Source: Actinoplanes sp. NBC_00393 (GTDB lineage: Bacteria > Actinomycetota > Actinomycetes > Mycobacteriales > Micromonosporaceae). From it: 64,000 nt of DNA. Below the pieces are notes generated by a model. It was not told the DNA's origin. It saw nothing but the letters and a program-made list of their open reading frames with translations, and ran no database searches. The position numbers were made by a program, and so were the translations under genes. The stretch spans positions 9,972,001-10,036,000 of the forward strand of contig NZ_CP107942.1 in the NCBI RefSeq assembly GCF_036053395.1. Reading direction: 5' to 3'. Below, piece by piece: positions 1-9,049 of the stretch (position 1 is its first letter; each line of letters starts with the position of its first letter).

Positions 1-804
1 CGCACCCGGCCCGGCGCCGACGCGATCCTGCGCCTCGAACTCGACCTGGTGGAGACCGCGTTCGGGGTCGAGGCCCCGATCACCGTCGACACCGCGGTCC
101 TCTGCACCCAGTGCTCCGGCGCCGGCACCGCGCCCGGCACCCACCTGGCCACCTGCGAGGTCTGCGCCGGCCGCGGCGAGGTCCAGTCGGTGCAGCGCAC
201 CTTCCTCGGCCAGGTCGTCTCGTCGCGTCCCTGCGCCAACTGCCAGGGCCACGGCACGGTCATCCCGAGCCCCTGCCCGACCTGCGCCGGCGACGGCCGC
301 ATCCGCACCCGCCGCTCACTCACCGTGAAGATCCCGGCGGGCGTCGAGGACGGCATGCGCATCCGCCTGGCCCAGCAGGGCGAGGTCGGTCCCGGCGGCG
401 GCACCGCAGGCGACCTCTACGTGGAGATCCACGAGCGGCCGCACGACGTCTACTCGCGCAAGGGCGACGACCTGCACTGCCGGGTCACCCTTCCGATGAC
501 CGCCGCCGCGCTCGGCACCCGGATGACCATCAAGACCCTCGACGGCGAGGAGAACATCGAGGTCAAGCCGGGCACGCAACCGGCCAGCACGCTGCGCATC
601 CGCGGCAAGGGCGTGCCGCACCTGCGCGGCCAGGGCCGCGGCGAGCTCTACGTGCACCTCGACGTCAAGACGCCGACCAAGCTCACCGCCGACCAGGAGC
701 GCATGCTGCGCGAGTTCGCCAAGACCCGCGGCGAGGACGTGGCGGAGCTGAGCAAGCAGGGCGGCTTCTTCAGCCGCATGCGAGACGCTTTCAACGGCCA
801 TTGA
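1..804 (+). CDS. dnaJ2: DnaJ2 co-chaperone, C-terminal part
   Basis: The frame is open from base 1, so the J domain and Gly/Phe region lie upstream of the window. The visible part holds the four zinc-binding CxxCxGxG repeats (CTQCSGAG, CEVCAGRG, CANCQGHG, CPTCAGDG), then the beta-rich substrate-binding and dimerisation domains with VKIPAGVEDGMRIRL. DnaJ binds unfolded clients and stimulates the ATPase of cytosolic DnaK. The next gene is rsmE; dnaJ2-rsmE is a conserved actinobacterial pair, which points to the second, hrcA-linked DnaJ paralogue. A GTG at 49 is an internal codon, not the start. Confidence 0.95.
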   Translation, partial: RTRPGADAILRLELDLVETAFGVEAPITVDTAVLCTQCSGAGTAPGTHLATCEVCAGRGEVQSVQRTFLGQVVSSRPCANCQGHGTVIPSPCPTCAGDGRIRTRRSLTVKIPAGVEDGMRIRLAQQGEVGPGGGTAGDLYVEIHERPHDVYSRKGDDLHCRVTLPMTAAALGTRMTIKTLDGEENIEVKPGTQPASTLRIRGKGVPHLRGQGRGELYVHLDVKTPTKLTADQERMLREFAKTRGEDVAELSKQGGFFSRMRDAFNGH

Positions 805-809
805 TCGTA

Positions 810-847
810 CGGTGACGGGCCGCTCCGCCGAATCCTGACCGTCACCG
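810..847 (+). terminator. Possible terminator after dnaJ2
   Basis: A perfect 9-bp inverted repeat (CGGTGACGG / CCGTCACCG) with a 20-base loop starts six bases after the dnaJ2 stop. No T-run follows, as is common in high-GC actinomycetes. It could equally be a processing stem. Confidence 0.4.
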
Positions 848-937
848 GGAGTCCGCGCGAGGCAGGCCGGTGGTCCCGGCCTCCAGCGCGGCCGCCGGGC
901 TTGAGCAGGTGGGCGGCCCGCCCGGTACCGTGCGGGT

Positions 938-1672
938 GTGTCCGCACCGCTGTTCCTGGTCGAGAATCTGCCCGCCGGCTCGTCGTTCACGCTCGACGGG
1001 CCGGAAGGCCACCATGCCGCCACCGTGCAGCGGCTCCGCGTGGGTGAGGCGCTGATCCTCGCCGACGGGCGGGGCGGCACCGCCCGGGGCGAGGTGACCT
1101 CGGTGGGCCGGGGCAGCGTGGAACTGATGATGCTCAGCTGGGCCGAGGAGCCGGCCGCCGATCCGCGGCTGGTGGTGGTCCAGGGCATCGCCAAGGGCGA
1201 CCGGGGCGAGCTGGCCGTGCAGGCGATGACCGAGACCGGTGTGGACGAGATCCTGCCGTGGGCGGCGTCCCGTTCGGTGGCGCAGTGGCGGGGCGACCGC
1301 GGTGTCAAGGCGCGCGACAAGTGGGCGGCGACCGCGCGGGAGGCGGCGAAACAGGCCCGGCGCTCCTGGCTGCCGCAGGTCGCCGGCGACCCGGACTGCT
1401 CGACGAAACAGGTGACCGCGCGGATCGCCGGCGCCGCGGCCGCCTACGTGCTGCACGAGGAGGCGGCCGACCGGCTGACCGCGGTGCCGCTGCCCGACTC
1501 GGGGGAGATCGTGCTGGTGGTCGGCCCGGAGGGTGGGATCAGCGACGCGGAGCTGACCGCCTTCCAGGAGGCCGGAGCCGTCGCCGTCCGGCTCGGTGAG
1601 GCCGTTCTGCGCACCTCGACCGCCGGCGTCGCCGCCCTCGCCGTGCTCTCCACCCGTCTCGGCCGCTGGTAG
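938..1672 (+). CDS. rsmE: 16S rRNA m3U1498 methyltransferase RsmE
   Basis: This 244-residue SPOUT-class enzyme methylates N3 of U1498 in 16S rRNA using S-adenosylmethionine. The N-terminal PUA-like part carries GPEGHHAATVQRLRVGE. The C-terminal trefoil-knot cofactor site shows LVVGPEGGISDAEL near residue 190 and the closing LGEAVLRTSTAG motif. The length is normal for the family. The GTG start is preceded by a short leader after dnaJ2, its usual actinobacterial neighbour. A large hairpin follows the gene. Confidence 0.95.
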   Translation: MSAPLFLVENLPAGSSFTLDGPEGHHAATVQRLRVGEALILADGRGGTARGEVTSVGRGSVELMMLSWAEEPAADPRLVVVQGIAKGDRGELAVQAMTETGVDEILPWAASRSVAQWRGDRGVKARDKWAATAREAAKQARRSWLPQVAGDPDCSTKQVTARIAGAAAAYVLHEEAADRLTAVPLPDSGEIVLVVGPEGGISDAELTAFQEAGAVAVRLGEAVLRTSTAGVAALAVLSTRLGRW

Positions 1673-1707
1673 CCGCCCCGCCGCCCGCCACTCGCCGGCC
1701 CCTCCGC

Positions 1708-1757
1708 TCGCGATCTTGTGGGGTCCCGGTGCACCGGGGAACTCGACAAGATCGCGA
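1708..1757. terminator. Bidirectional hairpin between rsmE and the GH3 gene
   Basis: A perfect 12-bp outer stem (TCGCGATCTTGT / ACAAGATCGCGA, 1708-1719 and 1746-1757) encloses a second CCCGGTGCACCGGG hairpin. It lies between the convergent rsmE and GH3 genes, so it most likely terminates both. The compound two-stem form is larger than a typical terminator and could be a dispersed intergenic repeat. Confidence 0.65.
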
Positions 1758-1784
1758 ACCGAGGAGAGCGGCGAGGCAGGCGGG

Positions 1785-4169
1785 TCAGCTCAGGGTGATC
1801 TGGGCGGAGAGCCGGTCGTCGTCGATCGCGTGCGCGGCGGTCACCGTGTAGGTGCCCGGGACGGTACGCCAGCCCCCGTCCCATACCTGGAAGGCGCGCT
1901 CCGGCAGCGGGATCCGGACGGTGACCGTCTCGCCCGGGCCGGCCTGCACGTTCGCGAAGCCGGCCAACCACCGCTGCGGCCGCTCGACCGGGCTGTCGCC
2001 GCCGGAGAGGTACACCTGCACGACCTCACGCCCGGTGCGCTCGCCGGTGTTCGTCAGCGTGACGACCGCTTCGGTCGTGGTGACGCTGAGTTCCCCGTAC
2101 GCCCAGGTGGTGTAGCCAAGACCGTGACCGAAAGCGAACAGCGGCGTGGCCGCCGAGCGCAACCACCCGCGGTAGCCGACGAAGATGCCCTCGTCGTAGC
2201 CGAGCGCGCCGCCCGCCGGCTGCACCTCGAGGACCGGGCAGTCCTGCTCGTCGCGCGGCCAGGTGGTCGGCAGGCGGCCGCCCGGCTCCGCGACGCCGAG
2301 CAGCACATCGGCGAGCGCGGCGCCGGCCTCCTGCCCGGGGAACCAGGTGAGCAGCACCGACGCCACCTCGCCGGACCACGGCAGCAGCACCGGCGAGCCG
2401 GCGTTGACCACCACGACGGTCCGCGGGTTCGCCGCCGCGACCCGGGACACCAGCTCGTCCTGCCGGCCGGGCAGCGCGAGCGACGTCCGGTCGAAGCCCT
2501 CCGACTCGACCTGCTCGGTGGTGCCGACCACGATCACCGCGACATCCGAGCGTGCGGCCAGCTCGACCGCTTCGGCGATCAGGCCGTCCTCGTCCGGGCC
2601 GGGTGCGCGGTGACCCAGCGTGGTCGACACCGAATGCGCCATGCCCGGCTCGAAGGTTTGGCGCAGCACGACCGGTACCGGCACGCCGGCCGGCAGCGTC
2701 ACCGTGAACCGCTGCTCCCGCGGGTGCAGCAGCAGATCGGCGCGACCGGTGCCGGGCGGGTGCAGCGAGCCCTGGTAGAGCTTCTCGGCGCCGACGGTCA
2801 GCTCGAACGCGCCGAACCCGGAGATCGCCAGGACGTGCTCGCCGTCCGTCTCCGGGGTCAACTCGGTGCGCAGCTCCAGGCTGGTGACGTGCGCGACGTC
2901 CAGGCCGCCGGGCAGGTCGCCGATCCAGCGGACGGTCGCGGTCTCCACCCCGAACTCGTGGTCCTCGATCCGGAAAGTGAACGGCGCCCAGTCCGGGCCC
3001 TGCGCGGGCGGCAGGAACGGGCGGGGGTCGGCCCCGATCGCGTAGGCCACGTCGACGCCGGGCAGCGCCGCCCGGATCCCGTCCAGCGGGGAGATCACGT
3101 GCTGCGGGGTGACCTGGGCGCTGCCGCCGCCGAGCACCCGGGCGTCGGTCGCCAGCGCGCCGATCACCGCGACCCGGCTCAGCGTGCCGGCGTCCAGTGG
3201 CAACGCCGCGTCCTCGTTGCGCGCCAGCACGAACGAGCGGACCGCCACCTCGTGCGTCACCGCCACGCCGTCCTCGTCGAGCGGGACGTCCACGGCCGGC
3301 AGACCCTCCAGGGCACCGGTCCGTGCGGCGAGCCGCAGCACCCGGCGTACCTTGTCATCGATCAGTTCCTCGGCCACCTGGCCGGAGCGGACCGCCTCGA
3401 CCAGCTTCGGCCCCCAGGGGTTGTCCATCGCCGGCATGGCGATGTCCAGCCCGCCGGTCGCGGCCGCGACCGTGTCCCGGGCGGCCCGCCAGTCCGAGAC
3501 CACCGCCCCGTCGAAGCCCCACTCCCGCTTCAGGATCTCGTCCTGGATGCGCCCGTTCGAGGCCATCGGTGCGCCGTTCACCCCGTTGTAGGCGCTCATC
3601 ACACCCCACCCGCCGGCCTCGGCGACCCGCTCGAAGGGCGCCAGGTAGAGCTCGCGCAGGGCTCGTTCGGGGATCTGGACGTCCACGGTCATCCGGTCGG
3701 TCTCGAAGTCGTTACCCACCAGGTGCTTCACCGTGGTGCCCACGCCGTGCGACTGGACGCCGGCCACGAAACCGGCCGCGATCTCGCCGGTGAGCAGCGG
3801 GTCCTCGGAGTAGCACTCGAAGTGCCGGCCGCCCAGCGGGGTGCGGTGCAGGTTCACCGTCGGGCCGAGCAGCAGGTGCACACCCTTGCGCCGGGACTCC
3901 TGCCCGAGCAGCCGGCCGGCGCGTTCGGCCAGCGCCACGTCCCAGCCGGCCGCCAGCGCGGTCGGGCTGGGCAGCGCCACCGACGGGTCGTCGGGGGTGT
4001 AACCGGTGCCGCGTACGCCGACCGGGCCGTCCGACATGACCAGGGACCGCAGACCGATCCGCGGGATCGCCGGCAGCGACCAGAAGTCCTGTCCGGTCAG
4101 CAGGGACACCTTCTCCTCGAGGCTCAACTGCTGGATCAGCTTCTGGAGAAAGTGTTCGATTTCGGTCAT
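1785..4169 (-). CDS. Glycoside hydrolase family 3 beta-glucosidase
   Basis: This 794-residue protein has the GH3 layout. An N-terminal TIM barrel carries KHLVGNDFETDR and the nucleophile loop GAVVSDWRAARD, Asp being the catalytic nucleophile. A PA14-like beta domain is inserted around residues 390-510. The alpha/beta sandwich follows with TEQVESEGFDR, and a C-terminal fibronectin-III-like domain ends the protein. Such enzymes release glucose or xylose from beta-linked oligosaccharides. No signal peptide is visible, so it probably acts in the cytoplasm on imported cellobiose-like sugars. GGGAG lies eight bases before the ATG. The start region overlaps a CebR-type operator, which supports a cellobiose role by inference. 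Confidence 0.93.
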   Translation of the reverse strand: MTEIEHFLQKLIQQLSLEEKVSLLTGQDFWSLPAIPRIGLRSLVMSDGPVGVRGTGYTPDDPSVALPSPTALAAGWDVALAERAGRLLGQESRRKGVHLLLGPTVNLHRTPLGGRHFECYSEDPLLTGEIAAGFVAGVQSHGVGTTVKHLVGNDFETDRMTVDVQIPERALRELYLAPFERVAEAGGWGVMSAYNGVNGAPMASNGRIQDEILKREWGFDGAVVSDWRAARDTVAAATGGLDIAMPAMDNPWGPKLVEAVRSGQVAEELIDDKVRRVLRLAARTGALEGLPAVDVPLDEDGVAVTHEVAVRSFVLARNEDAALPLDAGTLSRVAVIGALATDARVLGGGSAQVTPQHVISPLDGIRAALPGVDVAYAIGADPRPFLPPAQGPDWAPFTFRIEDHEFGVETATVRWIGDLPGGLDVAHVTSLELRTELTPETDGEHVLAISGFGAFELTVGAEKLYQGSLHPPGTGRADLLLHPREQRFTVTLPAGVPVPVVLRQTFEPGMAHSVSTTLGHRAPGPDEDGLIAEAVELAARSDVAVIVVGTTEQVESEGFDRTSLALPGRQDELVSRVAAANPRTVVVVNAGSPVLLPWSGEVASVLLTWFPGQEAGAALADVLLGVAEPGGRLPTTWPRDEQDCPVLEVQPAGGALGYDEGIFVGYRGWLRSAATPLFAFGHGLGYTTWAYGELSVTTTEAVVTLTNTGERTGREVVQVYLSGGDSPVERPQRWLAGFANVQAGPGETVTVRIPLPERAFQVWDGGWRTVPGTYTVTAAHAIDDDRLSAQITLS

Positions 4170-4182
4170 GAGAGCGCTCCCA
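4169..4182. promoter_or_regulatory. CebR-type operator at the GH3 start
   Basis: TGAGAGCGCTCCCA matches the published Streptomyces CebR box TGGGAGCGCTCCCA at 13 of 14 positions. It overlaps the Shine-Dalgarno and touches the start codon of the GH3 gene. CebR is a LacI-family repressor released by cellobiose. No cebR gene is in the window, so the regulator would act in trans. Confidence 0.6.
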
Positions 4183-4238
4183 AACTATGCTCGGTGGATC
4201 CGCCGTTCATTCAACAGCCAGCCCCTAAGATCCGACAG

Positions 4239-4586
4239 GTGGAAACCTCCTGCCTTTTCTGCCGCATCGTGGCCGGCGAGATCCCGGCGACCGTCGTGCA
4301 CCGCACCGAGACCACCCTCGCCTTCCGCGACATCGACCCCAAGGCTCCCACCCACGTGCTGGTCATCCCGGTCGCCCACCATGCCGACGTGATCGCCCTC
4401 GCAGCCGACCCGGGTGCCGCTGCCGACGTGCTGGCCGCCGCGGCCGCCGTCGCCGAGCAGGAGGGCCTGGGCGACGGGTTCCGGGTGATCTTCAACACCG
4501 GGCCGCACTCCGGTCAGGAGGTCTTCCACGTCCACGCGCACGTCCTCGGCGGCGCGCCACTCGGCCCCATGCTGGCCGGTCGGTGA
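4239..4586 (+). CDS. HIT-family nucleotide hydrolase
   Basis: This 115-residue protein is a histidine-triad member. It has the N-terminal CLFCRIVAGEIPA segment, FRDIDPKAPTHVLVIP, and the catalytic triad HVHAHVLGG near residue 103. HIT (Hint-type) proteins hydrolyse adenosine phosphoramidates or acyl-AMP in the cytosol. The GTG at 4239 opens the frame at the conserved start of the family. The gene is divergent from GH3, and its stop overlaps the GTG of the next gene by four bases, so the two are probably translated together. Confidence 0.9.
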   Translation: METSCLFCRIVAGEIPATVVHRTETTLAFRDIDPKAPTHVLVIPVAHHADVIALAADPGAAADVLAAAAAVAEQEGLGDGFRVIFNTGPHSGQEVFHVHAHVLGGAPLGPMLAGR

Positions 4587-5977
4587 GCGCCCTCGCCCGG
4601 TACGAGCGGGCCGCGCGCCGAGCCCAGGCGGACGGGCGCATCCCGGCCCTGTCCGTCGCCCTGCACCGCGCCGACCGGGAGCCCTGGGTCTTCACCGTCG
4701 GCGAGTCCGGCACCCCGGGCCGGGCGCTCGGTCCCGGCAGCCGGTTCCGGATCGGCTCGGTCACCAAGACGTTCACCGCGGTCCTGGTCATGCAGGCCCG
4801 CGACGAGGGGCTGCTCGACCTGGACGCGCCGGTCTCGGCGTACCTCGACGTCCCCGCGCACGGCGACGCCACATTGCGCCGGCTCCTGTCGCACACCGCC
4901 GGCTACCAGCGCGAGCCGTACGGCGACGTGTGGGACACGCTGATCACCCCGGACGCCGGCCGGCTGCTCGCCGAGCTCGACCGGGCCGAACGGGTGCTGC
5001 CCAACGCGCGCCGGTTCCACTACTCCAACCTGGGGCTCGCGGTGCTCGGCCAGCTCGTCGCCAAGCTGCGCGGCGGCAGCTGGGCGGAGATCCTCACCGA
5101 ACGGATCCTCACCCCGCTCGGCCTGGGCGACACCACGGTCGAGACCCCGGCCGGGGCGGTCGTGGGGTATCTGGTCGACGCGTACTCCGACGCGGCCCGC
5201 CCGGAACCGCCGGTCGACCTGGCCGGCGTGGCCCCCGCCGCCCAGCTCTGGAGCACCGCGGCCGACATGGCGAAATGGGCGGCCTTCCTGGCCGATCCGC
5301 ACGGCGTCGACCCGGCCGGCCGGGTCCTCACCCCGGCCACCCTCGACGAGATGCGCTGGCCGCTCACCCCCACCGACGAGGCGCTCTGGGGCGCCGGGTT
5401 CGGCCTCGGCCTGATTCTGGTCCCGGAGCCGAAACGGGTGATGCACGTCGGCCACGACGGCGCCATGCCCGGTTTCCTGGCCGGCGTCTACGGCCGGCGC
5501 GGCGGCGAGGGCAACCCGGGCGCGCTGGGCTGCGCGGTGCTCGGCTCCTCCGGCACCGCCGGGCAGACCAACGAGCTGGTCCACGAGCTGCTCCGGCTCG
5601 CCGTCGAACTCGACCCGGCCGACATCAGGCCGTGGCGGGCGGCGCCGCCCGCGCCGGTCGCCTACCGGTCGGCGCTGGGCCGCTGGTGGAGCGAGGGATC
5701 CGAGTTCGTGTTCGGCTGGCACGACGGGCAGCTGCAGGCCCGGGTCGCCGAGGCGCCGGCCGACCGGCCGCCGGCGGTCTTCGAACCGCTGCCGGACCGG
5801 CCCGACGTGCTGCGTACCGTCTCCGGGCGGGAGGCCGGGGAGCTGCTCCGGCTCACCCGCGACGCCGGGGGCTCGGTGGTCCGGATGCACTGGGCGACGT
5901 ACCGCTTCACCCGGCTGCAGGAAGGCTTCGACGGCGGGCCCGCCTCGTCCGGCCCGGAGCCTGCTCCGGGCGGGTGA
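4583..5977 (+). CDS. Serine hydrolase, class C beta-lactamase family
   Basis: This 464-residue protein has the SxxK nucleophile motif SVTK near residue 59 and a YxN-type HYSN near residue 146, which define the beta-lactamase/D-alanyl peptidase/esterase fold. The last roughly 100 residues form an extra lipocalin-like domain seen in some EstB-type hydrolases. I see no signal peptide, so it is more likely a cytoplasmic esterase or peptidase than a secreted beta-lactamase. It overlaps the HIT gene by GTGA. Its substrate cannot be read from the sequence. Confidence 0.85.
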   Translation: MSALARYERAARRAQADGRIPALSVALHRADREPWVFTVGESGTPGRALGPGSRFRIGSVTKTFTAVLVMQARDEGLLDLDAPVSAYLDVPAHGDATLRRLLSHTAGYQREPYGDVWDTLITPDAGRLLAELDRAERVLPNARRFHYSNLGLAVLGQLVAKLRGGSWAEILTERILTPLGLGDTTVETPAGAVVGYLVDAYSDAARPEPPVDLAGVAPAAQLWSTAADMAKWAAFLADPHGVDPAGRVLTPATLDEMRWPLTPTDEALWGAGFGLGLILVPEPKRVMHVGHDGAMPGFLAGVYGRRGGEGNPGALGCAVLGSSGTAGQTNELVHELLRLAVELDPADIRPWRAAPPAPVAYRSALGRWWSEGSEFVFGWHDGQLQARVAEAPADRPPAVFEPLPDRPDVLRTVSGREAGELLRLTRDAGGSVVRMHWATYRFTRLQEGFDGGPASSGPEPAPGG

Positions 5978-6096
5978 TCTGCGGGGTGGCGTGGGCGATA
6001 ATGGCATCGGCGGGCGGGCGGGGGAGCGGATAGGATGGCACGATCCTTTCGACGCTTATTTAGAGAGCAGGTGGCGGAGGCCCGCAGGGCCGCCCT

Positions 6097-7176
6097 ATGA
6101 CCGGTACGCCGAACCCTTCCAGCACGGGCTCGTCCAGCCCGGTGCGGGCGCAGACCAAGATCTCGGTGAGTGACCCGAAGATCATGGTGAACCTGCTCGG
6201 CGCCAAGGACGAGATCCTCCGTCTCATCGAGCGGTCACTCGACAGTGACGTGCACGTTCGCGGCAACGAGATCACCATCACCGGTGAGCCGGCCGAGAAC
6301 GCCACTGCCGAGCGGCTCTTCTCCGAGTTGATCGAGCTGATCGAGAAGGGGGAGACGCTCAGCGTCGACGCGGTCCGCCGCACCCTCGCGATGCTCGAGG
6401 CCAACACCACCGAGCGCCCGGCCGAGGTGCTCACTCTCAACATCCTGTCCCGGCGCGGGCGCACCATCCGGCCCAAGACGCTCGGGCAGAAACGCTACGT
6501 CGACGCCATCGACGAGAACACCATCGTCTTCGGCATCGGCCCCGCTGGTACCGGTAAGACGTATCTGGCGATGGCCAAGGCGGTGCAGGCGCTGCAGGCC
6601 AAGCAGATCAACCGGATCATCCTGACCCGGCCGGCGGTCGAGGCGGGGGAGCGGCTCGGCTTCCTGCCCGGCACCCTGACCGAGAAGATCGATCCTTACC
6701 TGCGGCCGCTTTACGACGCGCTGCACGACATGCTCGACCCGGAGTCGATCCCGCGCCTGATGGCGGCCGGGACGATCGAGGTCGCGCCGCTGGCGTACAT
6801 GCGCGGCCGCACGCTCAACGACGCGTTCATCATTCTGGACGAGGCGCAGAACACCACGCCCGAGCAGATGAAGATGTTCCTGACCCGGCTCGGCTTCGGG
6901 GCGAAGATCGTGGTGACCGGTGACGTCACCCAGGTCGACCTGCCCGGCGGCACCAGCAGCGGCCTCAAGGTGGTGCGGGAGATCCTGCGCGACGTGGAGG
7001 ACGTGCACTTCGCGGAGCTGTCCAGCTCCGACGTGGTGCGGCACCGGCTGGTCGCCGAGATCGTCGACGCGTACGCGCGGTTCGACGCCGTTCAGGAACA
7101 ACAGGCAGCACAATCCGTTCACGCCGTGCCGGGCCGGACCGCCACTGGTGGCCGGTCGTCGGGGCGCAGGCGCTAG
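6097..7176 (+). CDS. phoH: PhoH-family ATPase
   Basis: This 359-residue P-loop protein has a KH-like N-terminal region ([14 protein letters not shown]), Walker A GPAGTGKT near residue 148, and Walker B IILDEAQN near residue 247. PhoH-type proteins are NTPases linked to RNA metabolism. It begins the conserved phoH-ybeY-CBS-cda-era run. The ATG follows GGAGG at 6076-6080 and a small GC hairpin. The function is inferred from the family and from linkage to ybeY. Confidence 0.94.
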   Translation: MTGTPNPSSTGSSSPVRAQTKISVSDPKIMVNLLGAKDEILRLIERSLDSDVHVRGNEITITGEPAENATAERLFSELIELIEKGETLSVDAVRRTLAMLEANTTERPAEVLTLNILSRRGRTIRPKTLGQKRYVDAIDENTIVFGIGPAGTGKTYLAMAKAVQALQAKQINRIILTRPAVEAGERLGFLPGTLTEKIDPYLRPLYDALHDMLDPESIPRLMAAGTIEVAPLAYMRGRTLNDAFIILDEAQNTTPEQMKMFLTRLGFGAKIVVTGDVTQVDLPGGTSSGLKVVREILRDVEDVHFAELSSSDVVRHRLVAEIVDAYARFDAVQEQQAAQSVHAVPGRTATGGRSSGRRR

Positions 7177-7199
7177 TCGCAAGGGGTAATCGCACCACT

Positions 7200-7670
7200 A
7201 TGTCCATCGAGATCGCCAACGAGTCGGGAGTCGAGGTCGACACCGACGCGATCCTCGCGGTTGCCCGGCACGCCCTGGACGAGATGGGGGTCAACCCCCT
7301 CGCCGAGCTGTCGATCCTGCTGGTCGACATCGACTACATGGCCGAGCTGAACCATCGGTGGATGGGCGGGGACGGCCCCACCGACGTGCTGGCGTTCCCG
7401 ATGGACGAGGGCAGTGTCGACCACGGTCCCGGCGAGTCCGGGACCGGTGAGCCGGCCCTGCTCGGTGACATCGTGCTGGCGCCCGAGGTGGCGGCGAAAC
7501 AGGCCGCCGTCGCCGGGCACTCCGCCGCGGACGAGCTGCACCTGCTCACCGTGCACGGCGCGCTGCACCTGCTCGGCTACGACCACGCCGAGCCGGACGA
7601 GGAGCGGGAGATGTTCGCCCTGCAGAACAAGCTTCTGCAGAGCTGGCGCGCCGGCCGCAAGGCCGGCTAA
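7200..7670 (+). CDS. ybeY: Endoribonuclease YbeY
   Basis: This 156-residue protein has the zinc-binding signature [11 protein letters not shown] near residue 119, which supplies the three metal-binding histidines of YbeY. YbeY takes part in 16S rRNA 3'-end maturation and ribosome quality control. It lies 23 bases after phoH and two bases before the CNNM/CBS gene, in the usual actinobacterial order. The length is normal and all metal ligands are present. Confidence 0.96.
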   Translation: MSIEIANESGVEVDTDAILAVARHALDEMGVNPLAELSILLVDIDYMAELNHRWMGGDGPTDVLAFPMDEGSVDHGPGESGTGEPALLGDIVLAPEVAAKQAAVAGHSAADELHLLTVHGALHLLGYDHAEPDEEREMFALQNKLLQSWRAGRKAG

Positions 7671-7672
7671 CC

Positions 7673-9049
7673 GTGGACCCCGCCGATCAGCTCGCGGCCG
7701 GCTCCGCCGTGTCGGCGGGCCTGCCGGACCTGCAACTGATCATCGTCGCGGTGCTGCTGGTGCTGCTGGCCGGCCTGGCGTCGATGGCCGACGCCGCGCT
7801 GGCCACGGTGTCGCCGGCCCGGGCGGCCGAACTGGCTCGGGAGGGACGGCGCGGCGCGGGTGCGCTGGCCGCGGTCGCCTCCGACGTGGTGCGCCACGTC
7901 AACCTGCTCCTGCTGCTGCGGCTGCTCTGCGAGCTGACCGCGACGACCATGGTGGCGCTGGTCGCGGTGGACACCTGGGGCGTCGGCTGGCGGGCCGCGC
8001 TGGTGGCCGCCGGTGCGATGACGCTGGTCAGCTTCGTGGTGGTCGGGGTCGCCCCGCGGACGGTGGGGCGGCAGCACGCGTACGCGGTGGGCCGCGCGAC
8101 CGCCCCGCTGGTGCGCTGGCTGGGCAAGGTGCTGAACCCGCTGGCCAGCCTGCTGATCCTGATCGGCAACGCGGTGACGCCCGGCAAGGGCTTCCCGGAG
8201 GGGCCGTTCGGCAGCCAGGTGGAGCTGCGGGAGCTGGTCGACCTGGCCGAGCAGCGGGGCGTGGTGGAGCACGGCGAGCGCGAGATGATCCACTCGGTGT
8301 TCGCGCTGGGTGACACGATCGCCCGTGAGGTGATGGTCCCGCGCACCGAGATGGTGTGGATCGAGGCGCCGAAGACGCTGCAGCAGGCGCTCTTCCTCTT
8401 CCTGCGGTCCGGCTTCTCGCGGATCCCGGTGATCGGCGAGACCGTCGACGACGTGCTGGGCCTGCTCTATCTGAAAGACGTGATCCGCCGCACCCAGTCG
8501 GGTGACCCGGAGGCGACGGCGCAGGCGGTGGCGGACGCGATGCGCCCCGCCACGTTCGTGCCGGAGTCGAAACCGGTCGACGACCTGCTGTCCGAGATGC
8601 AGGCGGCCCGCAACCACCTGGTGATCGTGGTGGACGAGTACGGTGGCACCGCCGGCCTGGTGACGATCGAGGACATCCTCGAGGAGATCGTCGGCGAGAT
8701 CACCGATGAGTACGACGTGGAGCGCCCGCCGATCGAGCACCTCGAGGACGGCGCGGTCCGGGTGGCCGCCCGGCTGCCGATCGAGGACCTCGGCGAGGTG
8801 TTCGGGGTCGAGTTGCCCGCCGACGAGGTGGAGACGGTCGGTGGTCTGCTGGCGCAGACGCTGGGCCGGGTGCCGATCCCCGGCGCCAAGGCGGAGGTGT
8901 GCGGCCTGCACCTGACCGCGGAGGGCGCCACCGGGCGGCGGAACCGGATCGACTCGGTGCTGGTGCGCCGGGTGGAGCCCGACCCGCCTTCCGAGCAGGC
9001 CGATGAGAACGTTGCCGAGACTGAGGAAAGACAACCCGCAGATGCCTGA
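7673..9049 (+). CDS. CNNM/CorC-type membrane protein with two CBS domains
   Basis: This 458-residue protein has an N-terminal CNNM domain with about four membrane segments in the first 170 residues. Two CBS domains follow at roughly 200-330 (MVPRTEMVWIEAP, RIPVIGE, DEYGGTAGLVTIEDILEE), then a CorC_HlyC domain. Members are often called hemolysins, but current evidence for the family points to Mg2+ or Co2+ efflux controlled by nucleotide binding to the CBS pair. The GTG start lies two bases after ybeY. Its stop overlaps the start region of the next gene, so it is coupled within the operon. Confidence 0.92.
   Translation: MDPADQLAAGSAVSAGLPDLQLIIVAVLLVLLAGLASMADAALATVSPARAAELAREGRRGAGALAAVASDVVRHVNLLLLLRLLCELTATTMVALVAVDTWGVGWRAALVAAGAMTLVSFVVVGVAPRTVGRQHAYAVGRATAPLVRWLGKVLNPLASLLILIGNAVTPGKGFPEGPFGSQVELRELVDLAEQRGVVEHGEREMIHSVFALGDTIAREVMVPRTEMVWIEAPKTLQQALFLFLRSGFSRIPVIGETVDDVLGLLYLKDVIRRTQSGDPEATAQAVADAMRPATFVPESKPVDDLLSEMQAARNHLVIVVDEYGGTAGLVTIEDILEEIVGEITDEYDVERPPIEHLEDGAVRVAARLPIEDLGEVFGVELPADEVETVGGLLAQTLGRVPIPGAKAEVCGLHLTAEGATGRRNRIDSVLVRRVEPDPPSEQADENVAETEERQPADA

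Noticed and set aside
1596..4238. Very long plus-strand open frame opposite the GH3 gene
   Set aside because: It is the GC-driven antisense shadow of the GH3 gene; only its last 116 codons, from 4239, are a real HIT gene.
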